Shown piece after piece: positions 48,522-57,900 of a stretch of 64,000 nucleotides of DNA. The notes under the pieces are model-generated. The model made no database searches, was not told the DNA's origin, and worked only from the letters and a program-made list of their open reading frames with translations. Each line of letters starts with the position of its first letter. The stretch's first letter is position 1. This stretch comes from Streptomyces harbinensis (GTDB lineage Bacteria; Actinomycetota; Actinomycetes; Streptomycetales; Streptomycetaceae). The position numbers and the translations under genes were made by a program. The DNA is taken from positions 898,848-962,847 of the forward strand of contig NZ_FPAB01000001.1 of the NCBI RefSeq assembly GCF_900116145.1, in the 5' to 3' direction.

Positions 48522-50035
48522 CTGTCCGCCCCGGCCGGTACGGGGACGGCGGCGGGGCTCGGCTCGGCGAACAGGTCCACTCCCTCGGCGCCGGTGATCT
48601 CGGTGTCCACGAAGGTGCCGACCTGCGGCACCGGGTCGCCGGGCGCGCCGGTGATCAGCATCTGGCCGTCGGTCTCGGGCGCCTGGTGGGCGGCGCGGCC
48701 GACCGCGATCACCCCGTCCTCGGCGCCGTCCTCGGCCGCCACCGACTCGATCAGCACCCGGGCCCGTTCACCGATGCGGTCCTCGGCGCGCTGGGCGGTC
48801 AGCTGTTCGGCCAGCTGGGTGATGCGTTCCAGCCGCTCGGCGACCACCTCGGGCGCGTTCTTGTCCGGGTACGAGGCGGCTTCCGTGCCGTCCTCGTCGG
48901 AGTATCCGAAGACCCCGATCGCGTCCAGATCCGCGCCGATCAGAAAGCGCTCCAGCTCGGCCAGATCGGCCTCGGTCTCCCCGGGGAAGCCCACGATGAA
49001 GTTCGAACGGACCCCGGCCTGCGGGGCCTTGCCCCGGATGGTGGCCAGCAGTTCCAGGAAGCGGTCGGTGTCCCCGAACCGCCGCATGGCGCGCAGCACA
49101 TCGGGCGCCGAGTGCTGGAACGACAGATCGAAGTAGGGCGCGACTTTCTCGGTACCGGTGAGCACGTCGATCAGCCCCGGCCGCATCTCGGCGGGCTGGA
49201 GGTAGCTCACCCGGATCCGCTCCAGGCCGTCCACGGCGGCGAGTTCGGGCAGCAGCGTCTCCAGCAGCCGGATGTCGCCGAGGTCCTTGCCGTAGGAGGT
49301 GTTGTTCTCGGAGACCAGCATGATCTCCTTGACGCCCTGCTCGGCCAGCCAGCGCGCCTCGCCCAGCACATCGGAGGGGCGGCGGGAGATGAACGAGCCG
49401 CGGAAGGACGGGATCGCGCAGAACGAGCACCGCCGGTCGCAGCCCGAGGCGAGCTTCACCGACGCGACGGGCCCGCCGTCCAGCCGGCGGCGCAGCGGCG
49501 CCCGCGGCCCGGAGGCCGGCGCGAGCCCGGCCGGCAGATCCGCCGGGGCGCTCTCCCCGTGCCCGGGCAGCGCCACCGCGGCGCCCTGCCGCTCGACGGG
49601 GCTGATCGGCAGCAGCTTGCGCCGGTCCCGGGGAGTGTGCGACACATGGCCGCCGCCGCTGAGGATGGCGTTCAGCCGCTCGGAGATGTCCGCGTAGTCG
49701 TCGAAGCCGAGCACCCCGTCCGCCTCGGGCAGCGCCTGGGCCAGCTCCTTGCCGTACCGCTCGGCCATGCAGCCGACCGCCACGACGGCCTGGGTACGGC
49801 CCCGGCCCTCACCGGCAGCCGTCTTCAGCTCGCCGGCCTCCAGCAGGGCGTCCACCGAGTCCTTCTTCGCGGCCTCGACGAAGCCGCAGGTGTTGACCAC
49901 GGCGACATCCGCGTCCGCGGCGTCCTCGACCAGGTCCCAGCCGTCTGCGGCCAGCCGCCCCGCCAGCTCTTCCGAATCCACCTCATTACGGGCGCATCCA
50001 AGGGTGACCAGGGCAACGGTACGGCGATCGGACAT
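48518..50035 (-). CDS. rimO: Ribosomal protein S12 methylthiotransferase
   Basis: RimO adds a methylthio group to the conserved Asp of ribosomal protein S12. In 505 residues it has cluster Cys14, Cys50 and Cys89 ([21 protein letters not shown]), the radical-SAM cluster Cys199/203/206 ([13 protein letters not shown]) and a C-terminal TRAM domain (about 420-490). A 45-residue insertion (about 140-185) before the SAM motif is typical of actinobacterial forms. The ATG at 50035 is clear. It is paralogous to MiaB at 26165-27661. Confidence 0.96.
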   Translation of the reverse strand: MSDRRTVALVTLGCARNEVDSEELAGRLAADGWDLVEDAADADVAVVNTCGFVEAAKKDSVDALLEAGELKTAAGEGRGRTQAVVAVGCMAERYGKELAQALPEADGVLGFDDYADISERLNAILSGGGHVSHTPRDRRKLLPISPVERQGAAVALPGHGESAPADLPAGLAPASGPRAPLRRRLDGGPVASVKLASGCDRRCSFCAIPSFRGSFISRRPSDVLGEARWLAEQGVKEIMLVSENNTSYGKDLGDIRLLETLLPELAAVDGLERIRVSYLQPAEMRPGLIDVLTGTEKVAPYFDLSFQHSAPDVLRAMRRFGDTDRFLELLATIRGKAPQAGVRSNFIVGFPGETEADLAELERFLIGADLDAIGVFGYSDEDGTEAASYPDKNAPEVVAERLERITQLAEQLTAQRAEDRIGERARVLIESVAAEDGAEDGVIAVGRAAHQAPETDGQMLITGAPGDPVPQVGTFVDTEITGAEGVDLFAEPSPAAVPVPAGADR

Positions 50036-50090
50036 GGGCTCAGCCTACTTCGTCCCCGACCAGCCACCCGCCCCCGGCCCGGCAACAGCG

Positions 50091-50116
50091 CCTGCTCGCA
50101 CGGCCGTGCGAGCGGG
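50091..50116 (-). terminator. Hairpin after the rodZ-like gene
   Basis: An 11-bp stem with one G-T pair around loop GGCC (50091-50116), 9 bases after the leftward stop at 50126. It lies before rimO, so it may reduce read-through into rimO. Confidence 0.55.
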
Positions 50117-50125
50117 CGGGGGCGG

Positions 50126-50947
50126 TCAGCCCTCCTCGGGGTCGCCCTTGGTATACGTCAGCCGCTGCACCTGGCCGGGTTCCCCGACGCTCTCCAGGGG
50201 CTTGCCGTTGACGTGCAGCTGCACCGCGCCCGCGTTGCCGAGCACCAGGTCGATCTGCTCGTCGTCGACGAACGTCTGGGAGTCGCCGTCCTCCAGCACC
50301 CCTTCGAACAGCAGCCGGCCGCTGGCGTCCTTGGCGGAGATCCAGCTCGATCCGCTCTCCACCGTGGCCACGACGGTGACCTTGTCCGCCGGCACCCCGG
50401 CGACCGCCTCGTCCGACGGGTCCGGCTCCGGATCGGCGGGCGGTGCCTCGCTCTCCTGCTCGGCGCCCTCCCCACCGTCCTCGGCGGTCGGCGAGGGCGA
50501 CGGGCTCTCGTTGGCCACCGACCCGGCCGAACCGTCGCCGCCCCCGCCGGCGAAGGTGAAGCCGACGAACGCGATCACGGCGACGATCGCCGCCACCATG
50601 GCGGCCGTCCAGTTGGGGCGGCGCGGCTCGGGCCGGATCCGCTCGGCCTCGAAGACCGGCGCCGTGGGCGGCGGCAGCGTGGCCTCGCCCTCCTGCTCCG
50701 CGTACAGCGCGATCACCTCGGCCGGGTCGAGCCCGACCGCACGCGCGATCATCCGGATGTGCCCGCGCGCGTAGACGTCGCCGCCGCAGCGGGAGAAATC
50801 GTCCGCCTCGATGGCGTGAATGATCTGAGCCCGCACCCGAGTGGCGGAACTGACCTCGTCAACGGTCAGCCGCGCATCGATCCGGGCCTGCTGAAGAGTG
50901 CGACCGACGGAAGGCCGGTCCTTGGCGGGGGAAGTGCCGTTGGACAC
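50126..50947 (-). CDS. RodZ-like HTH membrane protein
   Basis: A 273-residue protein with a cytoplasmic HTH_25 domain (GRTLQQARIDARLTVDEVSS and IHAIEADDF), one membrane helix (WTAAMVAAIVAVIAFVGFTF, about 120-139), an acidic Ser/Pro linker and an extracytoplasmic DUF4115 beta domain (VTVVATVESGSSWISAKDA onward). This is the RodZ layout; RodZ links MreB to cell-wall synthesis in rods, and its Streptomyces role is uncertain. The GTG at 50947 has AAGG about 8 bases upstream. It lies between rimO and ftsK. Confidence 0.88.
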   Translation of the reverse strand: MSNGTSPAKDRPSVGRTLQQARIDARLTVDEVSSATRVRAQIIHAIEADDFSRCGGDVYARGHIRMIARAVGLDPAEVIALYAEQEGEATLPPPTAPVFEAERIRPEPRRPNWTAAMVAAIVAVIAFVGFTFAGGGGDGSAGSVANESPSPSPTAEDGGEGAEQESEAPPADPEPDPSDEAVAGVPADKVTVVATVESGSSWISAKDASGRLLFEGVLEDGDSQTFVDDEQIDLVLGNAGAVQLHVNGKPLESVGEPGQVQRLTYTKGDPEEG

Positions 50948-51101
50948 GGGCGGGCCTTTCGAGCGTGATACCGCGTGCTGTGCGCACAAGTCTAGGGGGG
51001 ACGCCGAAGGAACGGGCAAGCGGGCCGGTGAACATTGTCCGCCAACCGAATGGTCCCGCCCCGACGGCGCCCGCACCGCCCACGACGCCGCGAATTACGC
51101 C

Positions 51102-53774
51102 TTATGAGTGAGTTTCACCCCGGATCACCGCGAGCACTCCCGCGAGTTCGTCCGGCTTCACCAGCACATCCCGCGCCTTGGACCCCTCGCTCGGCCCGAC
51201 GACGCCCCGCGACTCCATCAGATCCATCAGCCGCCCGGCCTTGGCGAAGCCCACCCGCAGCTTGCGCTGGAGCATCGAGGTGGAACCGAACTGCGTGGTG
51301 ACCACCAGCTCCGCCGCCTGGCACAGCAGATCGAGGTCGTCGCCGATCTCCTCGTCGATCTCCTTCTTCCGCCCGGAGCCGCCGACCGTGACGTCGTCCC
51401 GGAACACCGGCGCCATCTGCTCCTTGCAGTGCTTCACCACGGCGGCGACCTCCGCCTCGGTGATGAACGCGCCCTGCATGCGGGTGGCCTTGCTGTCCCC
51501 CATCGGCAGAAACAGCCCGTCGCCCTTGCCGATCAGCTTCTCCGCGCCCGGCTGGTCCAGGATCACCCGGCTGTCCGCCAGCGAGGAGGTCGCGAACGCC
51601 AGCCGCGAGGGCACATTGGCCTTGATCAGCCCGGTCACCACGTCCACACTGGGCCGCTGCGTGGCCAGCACCAGATGGATCCCCGCGGCCCGCGCCAGCT
51701 GGGTGATGCGGACGATCGCGTCCTCCACGTCGCGCGGCGCCACCATCATCAGGTCGGCCAGCTCGTCCACGATGACCAGCAGATACGGGTACGGGGCGGG
51801 CTCGCGCTCGCTGCCCGGCGGCGCCGTCACCTTCCCCGCCCGCACCGCCGCGTTGAAGTCGTCGATGTGCCGGAACCCGTACGCGGCCAGATCGTCGTAC
51901 CGCAGATCCATCTCGCGCACCACCCACTGCAACGCCTCGGCGGCCCGCTTCGGGTTGGTGATGATCGGGGTGATCAGATGCGGAATGCCCTCGTACGCCG
52001 TCAGCTCCACCCGCTTGGGGTCCACCAGCACCAGCCGGACCTCCTCCGGCGTGGCCCGCAGCATGATCGAGGTGATCAGGCAGTTGATGCACGACGACTT
52101 GCCGGACCCGGTCGCGCCGGCCACCAGCAGATGCGGCATCTTCGCCAGATTCGCCGCCACATAGCCGCCCTCGACATCCTTGCCGAGCCCGACCAGCAGC
52201 GGATGCGTGTCCCCCACCGAATCGGCGGTGCGCAGCACGTCCCCGAGATTGACCATCTCCCGGTCGCTGTTGGGGATCTCGATACCGACCGCCGACTTGC
52301 CGGGAATCGGACTGATGATCCGCACATCGGGACTGGCCACCGCGTACGCGATGTTCTTGGTCAGCGCGGTGATCTTCTCCACCTTCACCGCCGGACCCAG
52401 CTCCACCTCGTACCGGGTCACCGTCGGCCCACGGGTGAACCCGGTGACCGCCGCGTCCACCTTGAACTCGCTGAACACCGTGGTCAGCGACTCCACCACC
52501 GCGTCGTTGGCGGCACTGCGGGTACGCCCCGGGCCGCCCCGCTCCAGCAGATCCAGCGACGGCAGCGCGTAGGTGATGTCCCCGGCCAGCTGGAGCTGTT
52601 CGGCACGCGGCGGCAGCACCTCCACCTGCTCGGGCGCGGCCTTCGTCAGATCCGGCACCCCGCCGCCCGGCGAGCGCTGCGCGGGCGGCGCCGCGCCCTC
52701 CGCCTGCTGCCGGCTACGCGAGCGGCCGGTGGTCACCCGGCTGCTGAGATCGGCCACCAGCGGCGAGGGCTGCACCCCGTGCAGTACCGCACCGTCCAGC
52801 GCCGCGGCGGTCGCCGCGGCCACATCGATGGGGTCCCCGTCCCGCTCGCGCGCCGCCTTGCCCTTGCGCCCCCGCCCGGTACGGCGCTGTTCCAGGGCCT
52901 CCTGCTCCAGCGCCTCCGCCTCGTCGGCCGGCTCCTGCTCCGCCGGGCGCGGACGGCGCCGGGCCCGTCCGGGACGTTCGCTCCCGTGCCCGGCGTCCTC
53001 GACATACCCGTCGCCGTCCTCGGCGTAGATCCGCAGCCGCACGGCGGCCTGCCGCACCCGGCGCGGAATGGCGTTCACCGGCGTCGCAGTGACGACCAGC
53101 AGCCCGAAGACCGTGAGCAGCACCAGCAGGGCCACCGCCAGCATCTCACCGAGCGTCAGAATCAGCGGCCGGGACGCCGCCCAGCCGAGATAGCCGCCGG
53201 TGTCGCGCAGCGCCTGGGCGCCCTCGCTGCGCCCCGGCGCCCCGGTGGCGATGTGCACCAGGCCGAGCACACCGAGGACCAGCGCGGTGAGCCCGACGAC
53301 GATCCGCCCGTTCGCCTCCCGCTTCTCCGGGTGGGCGAACAGCCGCACCGCCATGAAGCCGAGCAGCAGCGGGCAGACCAGGTCCATCCGGCCCAGCGCA
53401 CCGGTGATCACCAAGGTGATGAGGTCGCCGACCGGGCCCTGGAGGTTCGCCCAGGTGCCAGCCATCACGATCAGCGCCAGGCCCAGCAGCAGCAGGGCGA
53501 GCCCGTCCTGCCGCAGATCCGGGTCGAGCCCCTTGGTGCCGCTCCGTATACCGCGCATCATCGCCCCCACCGAGTGGGCGATGCCCAGCCAGACGCGGCG
53601 GACCACCCGCACCACGATGTTCCGCCGGGGCGCGGCCTTCTTCCTGGCCGGCGGCTTGCGGGCAGCCGTCTTCTTCGCGGGCGCTCGCTTGGCGGGCGCC
53701 GTCTTCCTGGCTCCCCCGCCGCTGCGCCCGGCGCTCGCGCTGTGGGAACTCCTGCCGGACGTACCTGAAGCCAT
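51102..53774 (-). CDS. ftsK: DNA translocase FtsK
   Basis: FtsK pumps chromosomal DNA during septation, in Streptomyces mainly at sporulation. It has 890 residues. The N-terminus is Lys/Ala-rich (1-60), followed by four membrane helices (about 95-245), a long acidic/Arg linker (250-400), then alpha and beta motor domains with Walker A GATGSGKSS and VIVDELADLMM as Walker B. The C-terminal winged-helix gamma domain (LVVTTQFGSTSMLQRKLRVG) reads KOPS-like sites. The ATG at 53774 is chosen; it lacks a strong ribosome site. Confidence 0.96.
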   Translation of the reverse strand: MASGTSGRSSHSASAGRSGGGARKTAPAKRAPAKKTAARKPPARKKAAPRRNIVVRVVRRVWLGIAHSVGAMMRGIRSGTKGLDPDLRQDGLALLLLGLALIVMAGTWANLQGPVGDLITLVITGALGRMDLVCPLLLGFMAVRLFAHPEKREANGRIVVGLTALVLGVLGLVHIATGAPGRSEGAQALRDTGGYLGWAASRPLILTLGEMLAVALLVLLTVFGLLVVTATPVNAIPRRVRQAAVRLRIYAEDGDGYVEDAGHGSERPGRARRRPRPAEQEPADEAEALEQEALEQRRTGRGRKGKAARERDGDPIDVAAATAAALDGAVLHGVQPSPLVADLSSRVTTGRSRSRQQAEGAAPPAQRSPGGGVPDLTKAAPEQVEVLPPRAEQLQLAGDITYALPSLDLLERGGPGRTRSAANDAVVESLTTVFSEFKVDAAVTGFTRGPTVTRYEVELGPAVKVEKITALTKNIAYAVASPDVRIISPIPGKSAVGIEIPNSDREMVNLGDVLRTADSVGDTHPLLVGLGKDVEGGYVAANLAKMPHLLVAGATGSGKSSCINCLITSIMLRATPEEVRLVLVDPKRVELTAYEGIPHLITPIITNPKRAAEALQWVVREMDLRYDDLAAYGFRHIDDFNAAVRAGKVTAPPGSEREPAPYPYLLVIVDELADLMMVAPRDVEDAIVRITQLARAAGIHLVLATQRPSVDVVTGLIKANVPSRLAFATSSLADSRVILDQPGAEKLIGKGDGLFLPMGDSKATRMQGAFITEAEVAAVVKHCKEQMAPVFRDDVTVGGSGRKKEIDEEIGDDLDLLCQAAELVVTTQFGSTSMLQRKLRVGFAKAGRLMDLMESRGVVGPSEGSKARDVLVKPDELAGVLAVIRGETHS

Positions 53775-53930
53775 GAGGGGCAGATTACCGGGGACTTCGC
53801 GCCGGAGCACGGACACCGCTCGCGGGCACCCCCGCATGGCGCCACCGCGCCCGCCGGAAGCCGTCCGGCGCCACCGGTCCGGTGACGGCACGCCGCGCGT
53901 GCCGTCACCGGACCGGGACGCCTCGTACGA

Positions 53931-54608
53931 TCACGGGGATTCGTCGGCCGGACCGGGGTCACCGGCTCCCGGCTCCAGAGCGTCCAGCGCTCTGCGCAGC
54001 CCCGACAGCTTCCGTTCCAGATGCGCCGCCGTGGACACCGCCGCCGAGCCGCCCGACTCCGCGAGCTCCTTCGACAGCGCCTCGGCCTGTTCCTCCACGG
54101 CCGCCAGCCGCGCCGACAGCTCCGGCAGCAGCCCGCCCGGGCCGCGCTCGGTGGTGTCGGCCGGTGCGGCACCGCCCTCCAGCTCCCGGCGCAGCAGCGC
54201 CGCCTGCTCGCGCAGCTGCACGTTCTTCATGTGCAGCTCGACGAACACCGAGACCTTCGCCCGCAGCACCCACGGGTCGAACGGCTTGGAGATGTAGTCC
54301 ACCGCACCCGCCGCGTAACCGCGGAAGGTGTGGTGCGGACCGTGGTTGATCGCGGTGAGGAAGATGATCGGGATGTCCCGGGTACGCTCCCGCCGCTTGA
54401 TGTGCGCGGCGGTCTCGAAACCGTCCATCCCCGGCATCTGAACGTCCAGCAGAATCACCGCGAAATCGTCTGTGAGCAGCGCTTTGAGCGCTTCCTCCCC
54501 TGACGATGCCCGGACCAGGGTCTGATCGAGCGCCGAGAGGATCGCCTCCAGCGCCAGCAGATTCTCCGGCCGGTCATCGACCAGGAGGATCTTGGCCTTC
54601 TGCACCAT
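53931..54608 (-). CDS. osaB: Response regulator OsaB
   Basis: A 225-residue orphan-type regulator with an N-terminal receiver (DD11-12, phospho-acceptor Asp55 in LLDVQMPGMDG, Lys108 in SKPFDPW) and a C-terminal coiled coil (about 120-200) in place of a DNA-binding domain. In S. coelicolor OsaB is required for osmoadaptation and partners the kinase OsaA; location and architecture match. The ATG at 54608 follows GAGGAGGA. With no DNA-binding domain, output is presumably through protein contact. Confidence 0.92.
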   Translation of the reverse strand: MVQKAKILLVDDRPENLLALEAILSALDQTLVRASSGEEALKALLTDDFAVILLDVQMPGMDGFETAAHIKRRERTRDIPIIFLTAINHGPHHTFRGYAAGAVDYISKPFDPWVLRAKVSVFVELHMKNVQLREQAALLRRELEGGAAPADTTERGPGGLLPELSARLAAVEEQAEALSKELAESGGSAAVSTAAHLERKLSGLRRALDALEPGAGDPGPADESP

Positions 54609-54999
54609 GGCCCGTCCTCCTCGCCCCTCGCGGCGCCGCCGTGGCGCGCCGCTGTCCAGGGCGGCCGTGGTTGTGCACGCCGCCCGTTCCTGTGCCGGAC
54701 ATGTTGGCACCCACGCGAGCGGGACCGCCAGCGATCCCGGTCACCTGCCCAGGGGGCGGCGGCCTTCGGTGGGCCCCGCTTCGTCACGGGAAGCCGAAAT
54801 CACTTCGGCCAGGTCCCCGCTCCACGGGCGATCGCCCTGCCCGCCGTGTCAGCAACCGACCACACAAGGCGCCCGGTGATCAGCGCATTGCGCTGCGTCA
54901 CCATACCACGCGGGCCACGGACCGGCGAACAGAGTGAACCGCACCCCGTCAACGCCCGCCGGTCCGCGAAGGTTCCGCCAACACCGCCCGTGGGACAGG
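54609..54999. other. Intergenic region osaA stop to osaB start
   Basis: A 391-base region without a convincing gene. A -10-like TATGGT (minus strand, 54905-54900) is followed by the palindrome at 54881-54895 near its expected start point, which would give osaB a leader of about 285 bases. A weak dyad GCCGAA/TTCGGC lies at about 54793-54809. No strong terminator for osaA was seen. Confidence 0.4.
54881..54895. promoter_or_regulatory. Palindrome at presumed osaB transcription start
   Basis: CAGCGCATTGCGCTG, two 6-base arms around ATT, immediately downstream of TATGGT on the minus strand. It could be an operator or a 5' mRNA hairpin. Confidence 0.3.
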
Positions 55000-57900
55000 T
55001 CACTTCCGCTCGATCCACTCCTCCATCACGGCCACCAGGTGATCGGTGTCCACCGGCTTGGTCACATAGTCCGAGGCACCCGACTCGATGCTCTTCTCCC
55101 GGTCGCCCTGCATCGCCTTCGCGGTCAGCGCGATGATCGGCAGCCCCGCGAACTGCGGCATCCGCCGGATCGCGGCCGTCGTCGCGTACCCGTCCATCTC
55201 CGGCATCATGATGTCCATCAGCACGAGCACCACGTCCTCGTTGGACTCCAGCACCTCGATGCCCTCCCGCCCGTTCTCGGCGTAGAGCACCGACAGACCG
55301 TGCTGCTCCAGCACGCTGGTGAGCGCGAACACATTGCGCACGTCGTCGTCGACGATCAGCACCTTGCGGCCCCGGAAGTCGTGGAACTCCCGCCGCCGGC
55401 GCACGGCCTCCTTCCCCGGCACGCCCGCCTGCGCCCCCTCACCGGCCCCGGACTCCTCCGGCACGGCCGGCTCACGGAACCGCCGCGTCATGGTGGCCGC
55501 CGCCCGCTCGGCCGCGGAGGACGCCTCCGTACGCTGCTCCTCCCCGCCCGGCTCCTGCTCCTGGCTCCCGCGCGCCCGCGGCAGCGCCGGAACGGCCGGG
55601 GCACCGGCCACCGGGGCCGGAGCCGGCCCCGCCACCGGCGGCGCCACCTCCACGACCACCTCGTGCTCCGCCGCACGCGCCGCCTCCAGCGCCCGCCGCT
55701 CGGCCGCCTTCCGCGCGATCGCCTCCCGGGTCTGCGCGCTGTCCAGCACCGGCGCCCCCTCCGTCAGCTGCCGGTAGCCGGGCGGCGGCAGCTCCGTCGG
55801 GTGCAGCGGCAGGAAGAGCGTGAACGTCGACCCGCGCCCCGGCTCGCTCGCCGCGTGGATCTCCCCGCCCAGCAGCCGCGCGATCTCCCGGCTGATCGAC
55901 AGCCCCAGGCCCGTACCGCCGTACTTGCGGCTCGTGGTGCCGTCCGCCTGCTTGAACGCCTCGAAGATCACCCGCATCTTGCTCGCCGCGATCCCGATCC
56001 CGGTGTCCGACACCGAGAACGCCACCAGCGGCGCGTCCGCGCTCTCGATCGAACCGTTGGCCAGCATCTGCTCACGGATCTCGTACGGCACCTCCGTACC
56101 CGCCGCCCGGATCACCAGCTCCACCGAACCCGTATCGGTGAACTTCACCGCGTTCGACAGCAGATTCCGCAGCACCTGCAACAGCCGCTGCTCATCGGTG
56201 TGCAGCGTCGGCGGCAGCTCGGGCGACACCCGCACCGACAGCTCCAGGTTCTTCTCCGCCGTCAGCGGCCGGAAGGACGCCTCCACGTAGTCGACCAGCT
56301 GCACCAGCGCGATCCGCGCCGGCGACACATCCATCTTGCCGGCCTCGACCTTCGACAGATCCAGAATGTCGTTGATCAGCTGGAGCAGATCCGAGCCCGC
56401 GCCGTGGATCGTCTCCGCGAACTCCACCTGCTTGCGCGAGAGATTGCCCTCCGCGTTGTCCGCCAGCAGCTTCGCCAGGATGAGCAGCGAGTTCAGCGGC
56501 GTCCGCAGCTCGTGCGACATGTTCGCCAGGAACTCCGACTTGTACTTCATCGACAGCGCCAGCTGCTCGGCACGCTCCTCCAGCACCTGCCGGGCGTCCT
56601 CGATCTCCGAGTTCTTCACCTCGATGTCCCGGTTGGTGCGCGCCAGCTGATCCGCCTTGCGCATCAGCTCCTCGTTGGAGTTCTTCAGCGCCTTCTGCTG
56701 CTCCTCCAGCTCGTTGCGCGTCATGCGCAGCTTGTCGGCGGTCTCCTGCGTCTGGTCCAGCAGCATCTTCGTCCGCGTGTTCACGCTGATCGTGTTGACG
56801 CTGCCGGCGATCATCTCGGCCATCTGGTTCAGGAAGTCCCGCTCGATCACCGTGAACTCACCGAACGTGGCCAGCTCCAGCACCCCGAGCACCCGGTCCT
56901 CGAACACCACCGGCAGCACGATCACCTGCGCCGGCGGCGCCTGCCCCAGACCCGAGGAGATCGCCAGATATCCCTCCGGCGTCGGCCCGAACATGATCGT
57001 CCGGCGCTCGGCCGCCGCCGTACCGATCAGCGAGTCACCCGGCCGGAACGACGTCGGATGCGCCCCCGCCGCGTACCCGTACGAGCCGATCAGCCGCAGC
57101 TCGAACCCGTCCCCGTCGTCCGGACCCGCCACCACCGGCGACTCCGCGTCCGCGGGCATCGACAGATAGAACGCCCCGTGCTGCGCCGACACCGCCGGAG
57201 CCAGCTCGCTCATGATCAGCCCGGCCACATCCTTCAGATCGCGGCGGCCCTGCATCAGCGCCGAGATCCGGGCCAGGTTGCTCTTGAGCCAGTTCTGCTC
57301 GTCGTTGGCCTTCGTGGTGTCCCGCAGGTTGGTGATCATCGTGTTGACGCTCTCCTGGAGCGCCAGGATCTCCCCGGCCGCGTCGGTGTCGATCCGCACC
57401 GTGTGATCGCCCCGGGTCACCGCCGTGGCCACCCGGGCGATACCGCGCACCTGCCGGGTCAGGTTCCCCGCCATCTCGTTGACGGAGTCCGTCAGGTCCT
57501 TCCAGGAGCCGTCCACGTCGCGGACCACCGCCTGGCCGCCCAACTGCCCGTCCGTACCCACCTCGCGGGCCACCCGGATCACCTGATCCGCGAACAGCGA
57601 CAGCTGATCGACCATCGTGTTGATGGTGCTCTTCAGCTCCAGGATCTCGCCCTGGGCGTTGATGTCGATCTTCTTCGTCAGATCACCGCGCGCGATCGCG
57701 GTGGTCACATCCGCGATGTTCCGCACCTGGAGCGTCAGGTTGGTGGCCATCTGGTTCACCGACTCGGTCAGATCCCGCCAGGTCCCCGAGACGCCCGGCA
57801 CACTGGCCTGACCGCCCAGCTGACCCTCGGTCCCCACCTCACGGGCCACCCGGGTGACCTCGTCCGCGAACGACGACAGCGTCGTCACCATCTTGTTGAC

